From positions 1-17,366 of the forward strand of contig CAJULZ010000056.1 in the NCBI GenBank assembly GCA_910587205.1: DNA of 17,366 bases, in the 5' to 3' direction. This stretch comes from an uncultured Oscillospiraceae bacterium (lineage in GTDB: Bacteria; Bacillota; Clostridia; Oscillospirales; Oscillospiraceae). Shown in pieces: positions 1-6,699 of the stretch; the stretch's first letter is position 1, and each line of letters starts with the position of its first letter. The notes under the pieces were generated by a model, which had not been told where the DNA came from, searched no databases, and was given only the letters and a program-made list of their open reading frames with translations. The translations under genes and the position numbers were made by a program.

Positions 1-36
1 GAAAATTATACGAGTCCGCTCCTGCAGAAGCCGTTT

Positions 37-780
37 TTATTTTCGCCCCTCCAGGGCGGCGGCGCACTGCTCCAGCAGCCAGGGGTTCCCGAAGGCCCCC
101 CGGCCCACCATAGCCATATCCGCCCCGGTGTAATTGAGGATGCGCACTGCGTCCCTGGCCTCGAACACGTCCCCGTTGGCGATCACTGGGATGGACACCG
201 CCTCCTTCACCTCCCGGATGTGGTCCCAGTTGGCGGCGCCGGAGTACATCTGGGTTTTGGTGCGGCCGTGGACGGCCACGGCGGACACCCCCGCATCCTC
301 CATGCGCTTGGCGAACTCCACGCAGTTGATGGAGCCCTTGTCCCAGCCCAGGCGGAATTTCACCGTGACCGGCGTTCCCTGGGCCCCCCGCACCACCGCC
401 GCCGCCACCCGCTGGGCCTTGTCCGGGTCCCGCATGAGGGCGGAGCCGTCCCCGGAGTTGGCCACCTTGGGGACGGGGCAGCCCATGTTGATGTCGACGA
501 CGTCCGCCCCCGACCGCTCCAGGGCCAGGGCCGCGCCCCGTTCCATAAACGGCTCGTCGCAGCCGAAGATCTGCACGGCGGCGGGGTGCTCCCCTTCCCC
601 CAGCCTGAGCAGGGAGGGGGTCTTTTTGTCGCCGTAGCACAGCGCCTTGGCGCTCACCATCTCGGTGTAGGTGTAGCACCCGGAGCTTTCCCGGCACACC
701 GCGCGGAAGGCCAGGTCGGTTACCCCGGCCATGGGGCCCAGGGCCAGGCGGGTGTTCACTTCCACATTGCCGATTTTCAT
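37..780 (-). CDS. dusB: tRNA-dihydrouridine synthase, short form (DusB-like)
   Basis: An FMN enzyme that reduces uridine to dihydrouridine in tRNA, in the cytoplasm. Seen: the TIM-barrel start with the FMN-binding GPMAGVTD (residues 15-22), the catalytic motif NMGCP with Cys101, the phosphate-contacting VKFRLGW (Lys141) and the closing barrel segment IANGDVF...MVGRGAFGNPWL. The start at 780 is chosen because AGGAGG lies 9 bases upstream (790-795); an in-frame ATG at 798 overlaps that site and would add six residues. The protein is 247 residues. Dus enzymes usually run to about 310-340 because a C-terminal helical tRNA-binding domain follows the barrel; here a TAA comes right after LEGRK, so that domain is missing. 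Only 36 bases lie beyond, so frameshift, rearrangement and contig-edge error cannot be told apart. It is divergent from spoIIE. Family certain, DusB subgroup likely. Confidence 0.88.
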   Translation of the reverse strand: MKIGNVEVNTRLALGPMAGVTDLAFRAVCRESSGCYTYTEMVSAKALCYGDKKTPSLLRLGEGEHPAAVQIFGCDEPFMERGAALALERSGADVVDINMGCPVPKVANSGDGSALMRDPDKAQRVAAAVVRGAQGTPVTVKFRLGWDKGSINCVEFAKRMEDAGVSAVAVHGRTKTQMYSGAANWDHIREVKEAVSIPVIANGDVFEARDAVRILNYTGADMAMVGRGAFGNPWLLEQCAAALEGRK

Positions 781-789
781 TGCAGCTGT

Positions 790-795
790 CCTCCT
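790..795 (-). promoter_or_regulatory. Shine-Dalgarno deciding the dusB start
   Basis: AGGAGG on the minus strand, 9 bases before the ATG at 780. The alternative ATG at 798 sits immediately upstream of and abutting this motif, so it cannot be served by it. Confidence 0.8.
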
Positions 796-833
796 CATCC
801 ATCCGTTCTCTTCCGATCATCAAATTAAGCTAT

Positions 834-862
834 ATCATACCAAATCCCCCCAAAAAAGGCAA
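834..862 (-). promoter_or_regulatory. Candidate sigma-A promoter of dusB
   Basis: On the minus strand a -35 TTGCCT (857-862) is followed after exactly 17 bases by a -10 TATGAT (834-839). Transcription would begin near 827, leaving a leader of about 45 bases before the ATG at 780. Both boxes match the vegetative consensus well. Confidence 0.55.
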
Positions 863-897
863 GACAGCATCCGACTGCGTTTTTGAGCGCCCTGCCT

Positions 898-903
898 TAT
901 AAT
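898..903 (+). promoter_or_regulatory. Possible -10 box for spoIIE
   Basis: A perfect TATAAT lies 58 bases before the spoIIE start. I find no good -35 hexamer at 16-18 bases, and none at the 21-base spacing known for the Bacillus subtilis Spo0A-activated spoIIE promoter. The call rests on the -10 alone; activation by a bound regulator such as Spo0A would explain a poor -35 but is not shown. Confidence 0.3.
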
Positions 904-961
904 AAAGTGGTTTCCATAACATGGGACTTTATACTGAGGAGATCTCCTGGAGGGATGCGCG

Positions 962-3292
962 ATGACGGCAAACGAGGGAACGAGGCGGGAAAAACGGCGG
1001 CGGGGCCTGTCCGTGCCGGTGGTAATGCGGCTGAGCGACTGCGCGGTGCGGTTCCTGCTGGCGGCGGTGCTGGCGGGGGCGGAGCTGATGGGGGGGCACG
1101 CGCTGTTTGCCCTGGCTCTGGTGGGGGTGTGCCAGCCGGGAGCGGAGGGCTTCGCGGCCCTTGTGGGCGCGGCCCTGGGCTACCTGTCCTTCCGGGGGGT
1201 GGTGGAGGGCCTTCGGTACATCGCCGCGTCCATGATGGTGTACGCCGTGGCCCTGGCCCTGGGGGAATTTGAGCTGTACCGCCGTCCCTGGTTCATGCCT
1301 GCGGCGGCGGCGGCGCTGAACGGGCTGGTGGGCTTTGTCTACCAGTCCGCGGCGGGCTGGAGCCAGGGGGACGGCGTGGGGTTCGTCACCGAGGTGGCGC
1401 TCACGGCGGGGACGGTGTGCCTCTACCGCCAGGCCCTCGACGCCTGGGAAAAGCGCCGCCCCGGCAACGCCTTCACCATGCGCCAGGGGGTGGGGGCGAT
1501 GTCCCTGACCGCCACGCTGATGATGGCCCTGTCCCGGGTGACGGTGGCGGGGGACTACTCCCTGGGCCGGGTGCTGTGCGTGCCCATCGTGGCGCTGGCG
1601 GCGTGGCGCGGCGGGGTGGGCATCGGCGCGGCCGCCGGGGTGGCGGCGGGGCTGGCCATGGGCTTTTCCGCCGGGCTGCCCGCCTACTACACCCTGATGT
1701 ACGCCCTGCCCGGCCTGGTCACAGGGATTTTCGCCCGGCAGAACCGGGTCATGGCCGCCTTGGCCTACGGCCTGAGCGGGGCGGCGGCCATCCTGTGGAC
1801 GTGGCAGGCGGGGCCGGGGGAGGCCTTCGGCTGGGAGACGGCGGCGGGGGTGGCGGTGTTCCTGGTGCTGCCGGACAAGCTGCTGCGCCGTCTGGCCGCC
1901 CTGGCGCGGCAGGAGGAGCCGCAGGAGGAGGGCCGGCGCCCGGTGGAGCTGGCCGCGGAGCGGCTCAGCCGGACGGCCGAGGCGTTCCGGGCGGTGGCGG
2001 GGGGGCTGCGCCTGGCGTTCCAGGCCCCCGCCGTCCTCAACGACGGCGACGCCGCCCGCATCTTCGACCGGGCGGCGGACAGGGTGTGCGCAAAGTGCAA
2101 GCAGAAGGAGCGCTGCTGGCAGCGGGAGTACCAGGCCACCAAAACTGCCCTGTCCGACGCCCTCACCCCCATGCTGGACCGGGGGGCGGGGGCGCTGGAG
2201 GACTTTCCGCCCCACTTCTCCAGCCGGTGCATCCGGTTCGATACATTTTTGGCCGCCGCCAACGGCGAGCTCACCGCCCTGCTCCACCGGCGGCGGTACG
2301 ACAGCCGGGTGCGGGAGAGCCGGGCGGCGGTATGCGCCCAATACGGCCACATGGCGGCGGTGCTGGACCGGGCGGCGGCGGAGCTGGCCCGGGAACCGGC
2401 GGTGGACGTGCGCCGCCAGCGGCTGGTGAAGCAGCGCATGGCCGCCCTGGGGCTGGAGGGGCGGTGCACCGTGTGGTCGGACTGCTATGGCCACCTCCAG
2501 GTGGAGGTGGACGGCCCCGGGGCGGAGCAGCTGGCCCGGGAGGGGGAGCTGGGCCGCCTGTCCGCCATTTTGGGCTGCCCCCTGCGGGAGGCGGAGAGCG
2601 GCCGGGACCGGGCCCGCCTGGTGCAGCGGGAGCCGCTGATGGCGGTGGCCGGGGTGGCCGCCGCCGACCGGGAGGGCCAGAGCGTCAGCGGCGACGCCGG
2701 GGTGTGGTTCAAGGACAGCGGGGGGAAGCTGAATTTTCTGCTGTGCGACGGCATGGGCAGCGGCCCCGCCGCCCGGGAGGACAGCGACACCGCCCTGCGG
2801 CTGCTGGAAAAATTCCTCCGGGCGGGGCTGGAGCCGGAGGAGGCGCTGAACACCGTGGGGGAGGCGCTGGCCCTCCGGGGAGAGGAGCAGGGGGGGTTCA
2901 CCACGGTAGACCTGCTCCAAATCGACCTGTTCAGCGGCAGGGCGGCGGTGTACAAGCTGGGGGCGGCCCCCACCTACCTGCGCCGCGGGGGCGGGGTAGA
3001 GCGGCTCACCGGGGAATCCTTCCCCGCGGGGGTTCCCGCTGGGGCGGGGGACGGCCCGGACGTGTTCCAGCTGGCCCTGGACGCGGGGGACTGCGTGGTG
3101 CTGGTAAGCGATGGGGTATCCGCTGGGAAGGACGACCGCTGGGTGCGGCAGCTTTTGGAGGACTTTGACGGCCTCTCCCCCCAGGAGCTGGCGGGCCGCA
3201 TCCTGAAGGAGAGCGGGACTCGCTCGGGGGCGGGGGACGACCGCACCGTCATCGCCATCAAGCTGGACGTGCGGGAGCGGGCCCCCGCGTGA
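962..3292 (+). CDS. spoIIE: Stage II sporulation protein E (PP2C phosphatase)
   Basis: A membrane-bound serine phosphatase that dephosphorylates SpoIIAA at the asymmetric septum and so releases sigma-F in the forespore. Seen in 776 residues: a basic N-terminus, a long multi-pass hydrophobic region (about 25-310), a central segment with a cysteine cluster CAKCKQKERC (about 375-385), and a C-terminal PP2C/SpoIIE domain with the metal-binding aspartate motifs LCDGMGSG (about 592-599) and VLVSDGV (about 711-717) and the closing GDDRTVIAIKL. Length and order match the family (about 800 residues). The start has GGAGGG 7 bases upstream. The gene is diagnostic of an endospore former. Next to it on the other strand is dusB; both genes tend to lie in the same chromosomal neighbourhood in Firmicutes. 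The downstream hairpin at 3303-3354 probably ends or stabilises the transcript. Confidence 0.97.
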   Translation: MTANEGTRREKRRRGLSVPVVMRLSDCAVRFLLAAVLAGAELMGGHALFALALVGVCQPGAEGFAALVGAALGYLSFRGVVEGLRYIAASMMVYAVALALGEFELYRRPWFMPAAAAALNGLVGFVYQSAAGWSQGDGVGFVTEVALTAGTVCLYRQALDAWEKRRPGNAFTMRQGVGAMSLTATLMMALSRVTVAGDYSLGRVLCVPIVALAAWRGGVGIGAAAGVAAGLAMGFSAGLPAYYTLMYALPGLVTGIFARQNRVMAALAYGLSGAAAILWTWQAGPGEAFGWETAAGVAVFLVLPDKLLRRLAALARQEEPQEEGRRPVELAAERLSRTAEAFRAVAGGLRLAFQAPAVLNDGDAARIFDRAADRVCAKCKQKERCWQREYQATKTALSDALTPMLDRGAGALEDFPPHFSSRCIRFDTFLAAANGELTALLHRRRYDSRVRESRAAVCAQYGHMAAVLDRAAAELAREPAVDVRRQRLVKQRMAALGLEGRCTVWSDCYGHLQVEVDGPGAEQLAREGELGRLSAILGCPLREAESGRDRARLVQREPLMAVAGVAAADREGQSVSGDAGVWFKDSGGKLNFLLCDGMGSGPAAREDSDTALRLLEKFLRAGLEPEEALNTVGEALALRGEEQGGFTTVDLLQIDLFSGRAAVYKLGAAPTYLRRGGGVERLTGESFPAGVPAGAGDGPDVFQLALDAGDCVVLVSDGVSAGKDDRWVRQLLEDFDGLSPQELAGRILKESGTRSGAGDDRTVIAIKLDVRERAPA

Positions 3293-3302
3293 GGCGGAGC
3301 GG

Positions 3303-3354
3303 CCCGGCCCCCTGCATCTTATATCTTGTATTTTGCAAGATGTGCGGGGCCGGG
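3303..3354 (+). terminator. Hairpin just after spoIIE
   Basis: Starting 11 bases after the spoIIE stop, CCCGGCCCC (3303-3311) pairs with GGGGCCGGG (3346-3354). The stem continues through one C/C mismatch and two G-U pairs into CATCTT (3315-3320) with AAGATG (3337-3342). The loop is AT-rich. No T-tract follows, so it may protect or attenuate the transcript rather than act as a classic Rho-independent terminator. Confidence 0.45.
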
Positions 3355-3385
3355 AATGGGCGTGTCCGAAACTGAGAGATCTTAT

Positions 3386-3654
3386 CCGCGCTTCCTCCCG
3401 CCTCCGGCGGGAGGAAGCGCGGGCTTGTCGAAAAGCCTCGCAGAGTTCGCGCCCGCAGGCGCGAAAAAAATAAAATCCGTTTTCCCCGGCGGCATGTGCG
3501 TCGGGGAAAACACTTCTCGGCCGAACAGTGTGCGAGTTGGCCGCCGCAGGCGGACAGCGAGTGCGCGCATGAGGCCGCAGCTTCTCCCGTCGGAAAAGGC
3601 TTTGCCTTTTTCGACGGTCTGGCGCTTCCTCCCGCCTCCGGCGGGAGGAAGCGC
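3386..3654. repeat. Cluster of five palindromes between spoIIE and queT
   Basis: This gene-free stretch is packed with hairpin-forming units. (1) 3386-3422, a perfect 17-bp stem with loop TCC. (2) 3446-3465, TTCGCGCC/GGCGCGAA with loop CGCA, followed by an A-rich tract. (3) 3479-3511, GTTTTCCCCG/CGGGGAAAAC with a 13-base loop. (4) 3587-3617, a 14-bp stem with one G-T pair and loop TTT. (5) 3622-3654, a second copy of unit 1 with a perfect 15-bp stem. A minor 5-bp stem lies at 3541-3553. Units 1 and 5 share the same core GCGCTTCCTCCCGCC, loop and mirror arm. Short open frames across the region are palindrome artefacts with no ribosome sites. Transcribed folded RNA and REP-like DNA elements are both possible. 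Confidence 0.85.
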
Positions 3655-3685
3655 GTCAATCTATCTTCTTTGCGGGTATTTCCTC

Positions 3686-3714
3686 TGTACAGGGAGAAAA
3701 ATTTGTGGTAGAAT
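3686..3714 (+). promoter_or_regulatory. Candidate queT promoter
   Basis: A -35-like TGTACA (3686-3691), a 17-base spacer and a -10 TAGAAT (3709-3714) preceded by TGG, giving an extended -10 (TGnTAGAAT). Transcription would begin near 3721, exactly where the 5' hairpin of the leader starts. Confidence 0.5.
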
Positions 3715-3720
3715 ACCTCC

Positions 3721-3843
3721 GACCGACCTCCACTTCGGTCCAACCGGCGGGTAGAGAGCCGCGGATGGGAAAGCGCGTTCCCATCCGGAAGGAACGCCCG
3801 CCGCTGTGCCAATGCGCTGGCACTCTAAACATAAATTGGAGGT
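3721..3843 (+). promoter_or_regulatory. Folded queT leader, probable preQ1-type riboswitch
   Basis: The leader begins with a hairpin GACCGA (3721-3726)/TCGGTC (3735-3740). The ACCTCCA spanning its stem end and loop (3726-3732) is a perfect 7-base complement of the Shine-Dalgarno TGGAGGT (3837-3843), so an H-type pseudoknot can hide the ribosome site. Between them are CGGCGGG/CCCGCCG (3745-3751/3797-3803) enclosing a 10-bp hairpin (3762-3787), then GTGCCA/TGGCAC (3806-3823). Known: queT genes are commonly controlled by preQ1 riboswitches, and classes II and III are pseudoknots built on a 5' hairpin. Inferred: this is such a switch acting on translation. It is not the small class I aptamer, and I cannot assign the class by eye. 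Confidence 0.55.
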
Positions 3844-3849
3844 ATTTTT

Positions 3850-4380
3850 ATGCGCAAATATTCCGTTCTCAACCTGGTTCTTGCCGCTATGGTGGCGGCG
3901 CTGTACGCCGTGATGGGCTACTTTGGCAACATCTTCGGCTTGACCTTCGGCCCGGTGCAGATCCGTTTTGCCGAGGCCCTCACCGTGCTGCCCGTCCTGT
4001 TCCCCGCCACCGCGCCGGGGCTGGCCATCGGCTGCCTCATTACCAACCTGCTCTCCCCCTACGGGCCGATGGACATCATCTTCGGCACCCTGGCCACCGC
4101 CATTGCCGCCGTGCTCACGATGAAAATGCCCAAATGGTATCTGGCTGCCCTGCCCCCTATTGTGGTAAACGCGGTCATCCTCCCACCCATGTGGGCCTGG
4201 GCGGAGGTGGGGGCGGTGAACAACGCCTTCTGGCTGGCCTGCGGCTATAACGCCGTCACGTTTATCGTGGGCGAGGCGCTGGCCTGCTGTGTGTTGGGCA
4301 CGGTGCTGCTCAAGGTGCTGGGCGGGGTGGACTTCCTCAAGCCCATCATGCGCCCCGCAGCCCAGGCGCCTGCCGCGTAA
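3850..4380 (+). CDS. queT: Queuosine-precursor ECF transporter S component QueT
   Basis: A substrate-binding membrane subunit that, with a shared ECF energising module, imports a queuosine precursor (preQ1/preQ0 or queuine type) for tRNA modification. Seen in 176 residues: about five to six hydrophobic segments and the QueT signature run GPVQIRFAEALTVLPVLFP (about 37-55), then GLAIGCLITNLLSPYGPMD and a conserved LPPIVVNAVI. Length is normal for the family. GGAGG at 3838-3842 sits 7 bases before the ATG. The gene stands alone between its own folded leader and a strong terminator (4391-4422). No ECF ATPase or T component is in the window, so it must use one encoded elsewhere. Regulation is probably by ligand binding to the leader, closing the ribosome site when precursor is plentiful. 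Confidence 0.92.
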   Translation: MRKYSVLNLVLAAMVAALYAVMGYFGNIFGLTFGPVQIRFAEALTVLPVLFPATAPGLAIGCLITNLLSPYGPMDIIFGTLATAIAAVLTMKMPKWYLAALPPIVVNAVILPPMWAWAEVGAVNNAFWLACGYNAVTFIVGEALACCVLGTVLLKVLGGVDFLKPIMRPAAQAPAA

Positions 4381-4390
4381 AATACGGCCA

Positions 4391-4422
4391 AATCCCCCGG
4401 ACGGTGGAGCGTCCGGGGGATT
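4391..4422. terminator. Terminator between queT and the MerR/TipAS gene
   Basis: A perfect 13-bp stem (4391-4403 with 4410-4422; arm AATCCCCCGGACG) with a six-base loop GTGGAG lies 10 bases after the queT stop and 11 bases after the stop of the convergent regulator gene. The T-tracts are short on both sides, but its position between convergent genes suggests a shared bidirectional terminator. Confidence 0.75.
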
Positions 4423-4433
4423 GTTGCGTCTGC

Positions 4434-5168
4434 TTACTTCTTGCAGTAGGCGGCGATGGCGGCGCTCATTTTTTGCGCCGTGCCGGGGCCGTATTTGTCC
4501 AGGTTCTCCTGGAACCGGGGGTCGCCCGCATACATCTGCCCCAGGCAGGCCAGGATGCCGTCGGTGCAGTTGTAATGGTACTGGGAGATGTGGGCCTGCC
4601 AGCGCTTCACCAGCGCCTGGGCCTCCGCCCCCTCCGGGTCGGCGCACTGTCCGAAGGCCGCGAAAATCTCCTCCATTTCGGCCTGAATTTGGGCCTCTTT
4701 CTCCGGGGTGTAATCCTTGTGCTTCTCCCGGCTCTCCAAAAACGCCTCGGTGTTCCCCCAGCGCTCCGCCGCCTCCTGGGCGTATTGGTTCTTCACCGCC
4801 TCCCAGTCGGTCTGGGTGGGCTTGGGCCGTTCACTGTACATGATGTTCCCTCCTATCGTTTTGTCTACCAGCCGGAGCATGTCGTCCAGCCGCCGCCGCT
4901 TCAGTTCCAGCAGCGTCCGGTGCTTTTTCAGCGCCTCGGTCCGGTCGTGTTCCGGGGCGGACAGGATGCGGCCGATCTGCTCCAGCGGCACCCCCAGCTC
5001 CCGGTAAAACAAAATCTGCTGCAAAACCGCCATAGCCTCATCGTCGTAAAAACGATACCCGGCCGGGGTGACTTCGGTTGGCTTCAGCAGGCCGATCTCG
5101 TCGTACCAGCGCAGCGTGCGCACGCTCACGCCCGCCAGACGGGCCGCTTGGCTCACGGAATAACGCAT
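4434..5168 (-). CDS. MerR-family regulator with TipAS drug-binding domain
   Basis: A cytoplasmic transcription activator expected to bind DNA through its N-terminus and small (often peptide or multidrug) ligands through its C-terminus, as in TipAL of Streptomyces and Mta of Bacillus. Seen in 244 residues: a MerR winged helix with YSVSQAARLAGVSVRTLRWY and GLLKPTEVTPAGYRFY (about 1-45), effector helices to about 70, a charged coiled-coil (about 75-115), and a TipAS domain (about 125-240) including the W.N.EAF.ES and YNCTDGILACLG..Y segments. The start at 5168 is chosen because AGGAGG lies 8 bases upstream (5177-5182); an upstream in-frame extension would lie outside the expected mRNA. Its promoter has the 19-base spacer typical of MerR targets, so it probably activates itself. 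No drug pump is adjacent, so the regulated partner is unknown. Confidence 0.92.
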   Translation of the reverse strand: MRYSVSQAARLAGVSVRTLRWYDEIGLLKPTEVTPAGYRFYDDEAMAVLQQILFYRELGVPLEQIGRILSAPEHDRTEALKKHRTLLELKRRRLDDMLRLVDKTIGGNIMYSERPKPTQTDWEAVKNQYAQEAAERWGNTEAFLESREKHKDYTPEKEAQIQAEMEEIFAAFGQCADPEGAEAQALVKRWQAHISQYHYNCTDGILACLGQMYAGDPRFQENLDKYGPGTAQKMSAAIAAYCKK

Positions 5169-5189
5169 TCCTTCCACCTCCTGGACAAG

Positions 5190-5220
5190 ACTGTAACCCA
5201 TGACGGAACGGGAGAGTCAA
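5190..5220 (-). promoter_or_regulatory. MerR-type promoter (19-base spacer) of the TipAS regulator
   Basis: On the minus strand: -35 TTGACT (5215-5220), a spacer of exactly 19 bases, and -10 TACAGT (5190-5195). The spacer carries an imperfect dyad (CCC...GGG arms). MerR proteins act on such overlong spacers by untwisting the DNA. The start point would be near 5183, right at the AGGAGG (5177-5182), giving an mRNA with almost no leader before its ribosome site. Confidence 0.75.
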
Positions 5221-5224
5221 GAGG

Positions 5225-5269
5225 ATCTTGCAAAATATTTTTTGCCATACCTCGGAAATCTTGCAAGAT
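5225..5269. repeat. Inverted/direct repeat of ATCTTGCAA between two regulator genes
   Basis: ATCTTGCAA occurs at 5225-5233 and again at 5258-5266, where it forms part of the palindrome ATCTTGCAAGAT (5258-5269). The outer copies can also pair as a 9-bp inverted repeat. The block is AT-rich and lies just after the stop of the MocR gene, so it could fold in the 3' end of that transcript. A longer version of the motif recurs after spoIIE (3329-3341, opposite strand). Confidence 0.6.
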
Positions 5270-5272
5270 ATA

Positions 5273-6655
5273 TTATACCCATGCCTGTTTCAGCAGCGCC
5301 GCCGCCTGGTCCAGCTCCCCCTCCGTCAGCCCCGCGAAGCCCAGCACCACCGTGGACGGTTTTGGCGGGACGGCGCGGCAGTACCGGCTGAGGGGGTGGA
5401 CGCGCACCGAGTTCGCCGCCGCCCGCCCCACCAGCTCCGCCTCGGAAAGCCGGGGAAGGGTGAACAGGAAGTGAAGCCCCGCCTCCGCCCCGGAAATGGA
5501 CGCGCCGGGGATGGCCGCCAGCGCCCCGGTAAACCGGGCGCATTTTTTCCGGTACAGGTTCCCCGCGCGCCGCAGGTGCCGCCCGTACAGCCCCTGGACA
5601 ATGAACCGTCTCAGGCTCTCCTGCTCGAAGCGGGAGACGGCGCAGGCCCCGTGGGAGAAGGTCCGGCGGCAGCGCTCCAGCAGCTCCGGCGGCAGGATCA
5701 TGTACGCCACCCGGATGGCAGGGGCGATGGAGCGGGAAAAGGTGCCCAGGTACACCACGCGCCCTGCCCGGTCCATCCCCTGTAAGGCCGGGATGGGCCG
5801 GGACGACCAGCGGAATTCGCTGTCGTAATCGTCCTCAATGAGCCAGCGGTCCGGGGCGGACGCCGCCCAGTGGAGCAGGCGGCTGCGCCGCCCGGCCGGC
5901 ATGGTCACCCCCAGGGGGAACTGGTGGGAGGGGGTGACGTAGGCCAGCCCCACCCCCGACGAGGCCAGCGCCTCCGGGTCCATCCCCTCCCCGTCCACCG
6001 GGATGGGGACGGACCGCCGCCCATGGAGGGACGCGGCGGCGTAGGCGGCGGGATAGCCCGGGTCCTCCAGGGCAATGGCCCGCTGCTCCGGCAAAAGCTG
6101 GAGCAGCAGGGACAACAGATGGTCTGCCCCCGCCCCCACAACGACCTGCTCCGGGGAGCACCGCACCCCCCGGTATTGGGCCAGCAGGCCGGCCAGCGCC
6201 GCCCGCAGGGGCTCGTCCCCCTGGGGATGGCCCCGCTGAAGCAGGCCGGGGTTTTCGTATACCGCCTCCTTGGTGATCCGTGCCCAGGACGAGAAGGGAA
6301 ACGCCGAGACGTCCACCGCCGAGGTGGAGCAGTCAAAGGCCCACCGGGCGGGGGCGGCGCGGGGCTGGGGGATGTCCGCCCCCTCCGCCAGCGGCGGGGC
6401 AGGGGGGAGCAGGTCGGCGCACACATATCCGCTGCGGGGTTTGGACAGCACGTAGCCCTCCGCCGCCAGCAGGGAGTAGGCCGCCTCCACCGTGCTCATG
6501 CTCACCCCCGCAAGGGCGCACATGCGCCGCTTGGAGGGCAGCTTGGCACCCGGAGGCAGCGCCCCGGACCGGACGGCCCCGGCGATGTGGCGGTAGAGCT
6601 GGAGGTACAGGGGGGCGCCCGCGTCAAATACGGGCAGGGGGAAGGAATCGGCCAT
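5273..6655 (-). CDS. MocR-type regulator: GntR winged helix fused to aminotransferase-like domain
   Basis: A cytoplasmic transcription factor of the MocR/PdxR/GabR family. In studied members the aminotransferase-fold domain binds PLP as a sensor. Seen in 460 residues (normal length): GntR winged helix (about 10-80) with PLYLQLYRHI, LPSKRRMCALAGVSMSTVEAAY and LLAAEGYVLSKPRSGYV; a Pro/Ala linker; then a fold-type I domain (about 110-455) with TPSHQFPLGVTMP and EDDYDSEFR. Oddity: where the family has the PLP-binding lysine in GTFSK, this protein has GTFSR (Arg308, codon CGC); no lysine is near it. It may still bind PLP non-covalently or another ligand. GGAGG sits 6 bases before the ATG at 6655. 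It is divergent from an ECF S component and is the obvious candidate to control it. Confidence 0.93.
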   Translation of the reverse strand: MADSFPLPVFDAGAPLYLQLYRHIAGAVRSGALPPGAKLPSKRRMCALAGVSMSTVEAAYSLLAAEGYVLSKPRSGYVCADLLPPAPPLAEGADIPQPRAAPARWAFDCSTSAVDVSAFPFSSWARITKEAVYENPGLLQRGHPQGDEPLRAALAGLLAQYRGVRCSPEQVVVGAGADHLLSLLLQLLPEQRAIALEDPGYPAAYAAASLHGRRSVPIPVDGEGMDPEALASSGVGLAYVTPSHQFPLGVTMPAGRRSRLLHWAASAPDRWLIEDDYDSEFRWSSRPIPALQGMDRAGRVVYLGTFSRSIAPAIRVAYMILPPELLERCRRTFSHGACAVSRFEQESLRRFIVQGLYGRHLRRAGNLYRKKCARFTGALAAIPGASISGAEAGLHFLFTLPRLSEAELVGRAAANSVRVHPLSRYCRAVPPKPSTVVLGFAGLTEGELDQAAALLKQAWV

Positions 6656-6699
6656 GGGACGCCTCCAATCCGGCGTGGGGATAGGGATGGTTTAGGCGC

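Noticed and set aside
805..820. CTCTTCCGATC upstream of dusB looks like the inner end of an Illumina adapter.
   Set aside because: Only 11 bases match and the flanks differ. The sequence lies between a sound ribosome site and a sound promoter of dusB, so chance similarity is more likely than a chimeric join.
929..2920. Long open frames antisense to, or in other frames of, spoIIE (for example 663 residues on the minus strand).
   Set aside because: Their Pro/Arg/Gly/His-rich translations and lack of ribosome sites are typical shadows of a GC-rich gene; the plus-strand frame is clearly SpoIIE.
3386..3654. Could the repeated hairpins be a CRISPR array?
   Set aside because: Only two near-identical units exist about 235 bases apart, with no regular spacers and no cas genes.
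3326..3754. Open frames in both directions across the spoIIE-queT gap.
   Set aside because: They simply translate the palindromes (repeated RFLPPPAGGSA-like segments) and lack ribosome sites.
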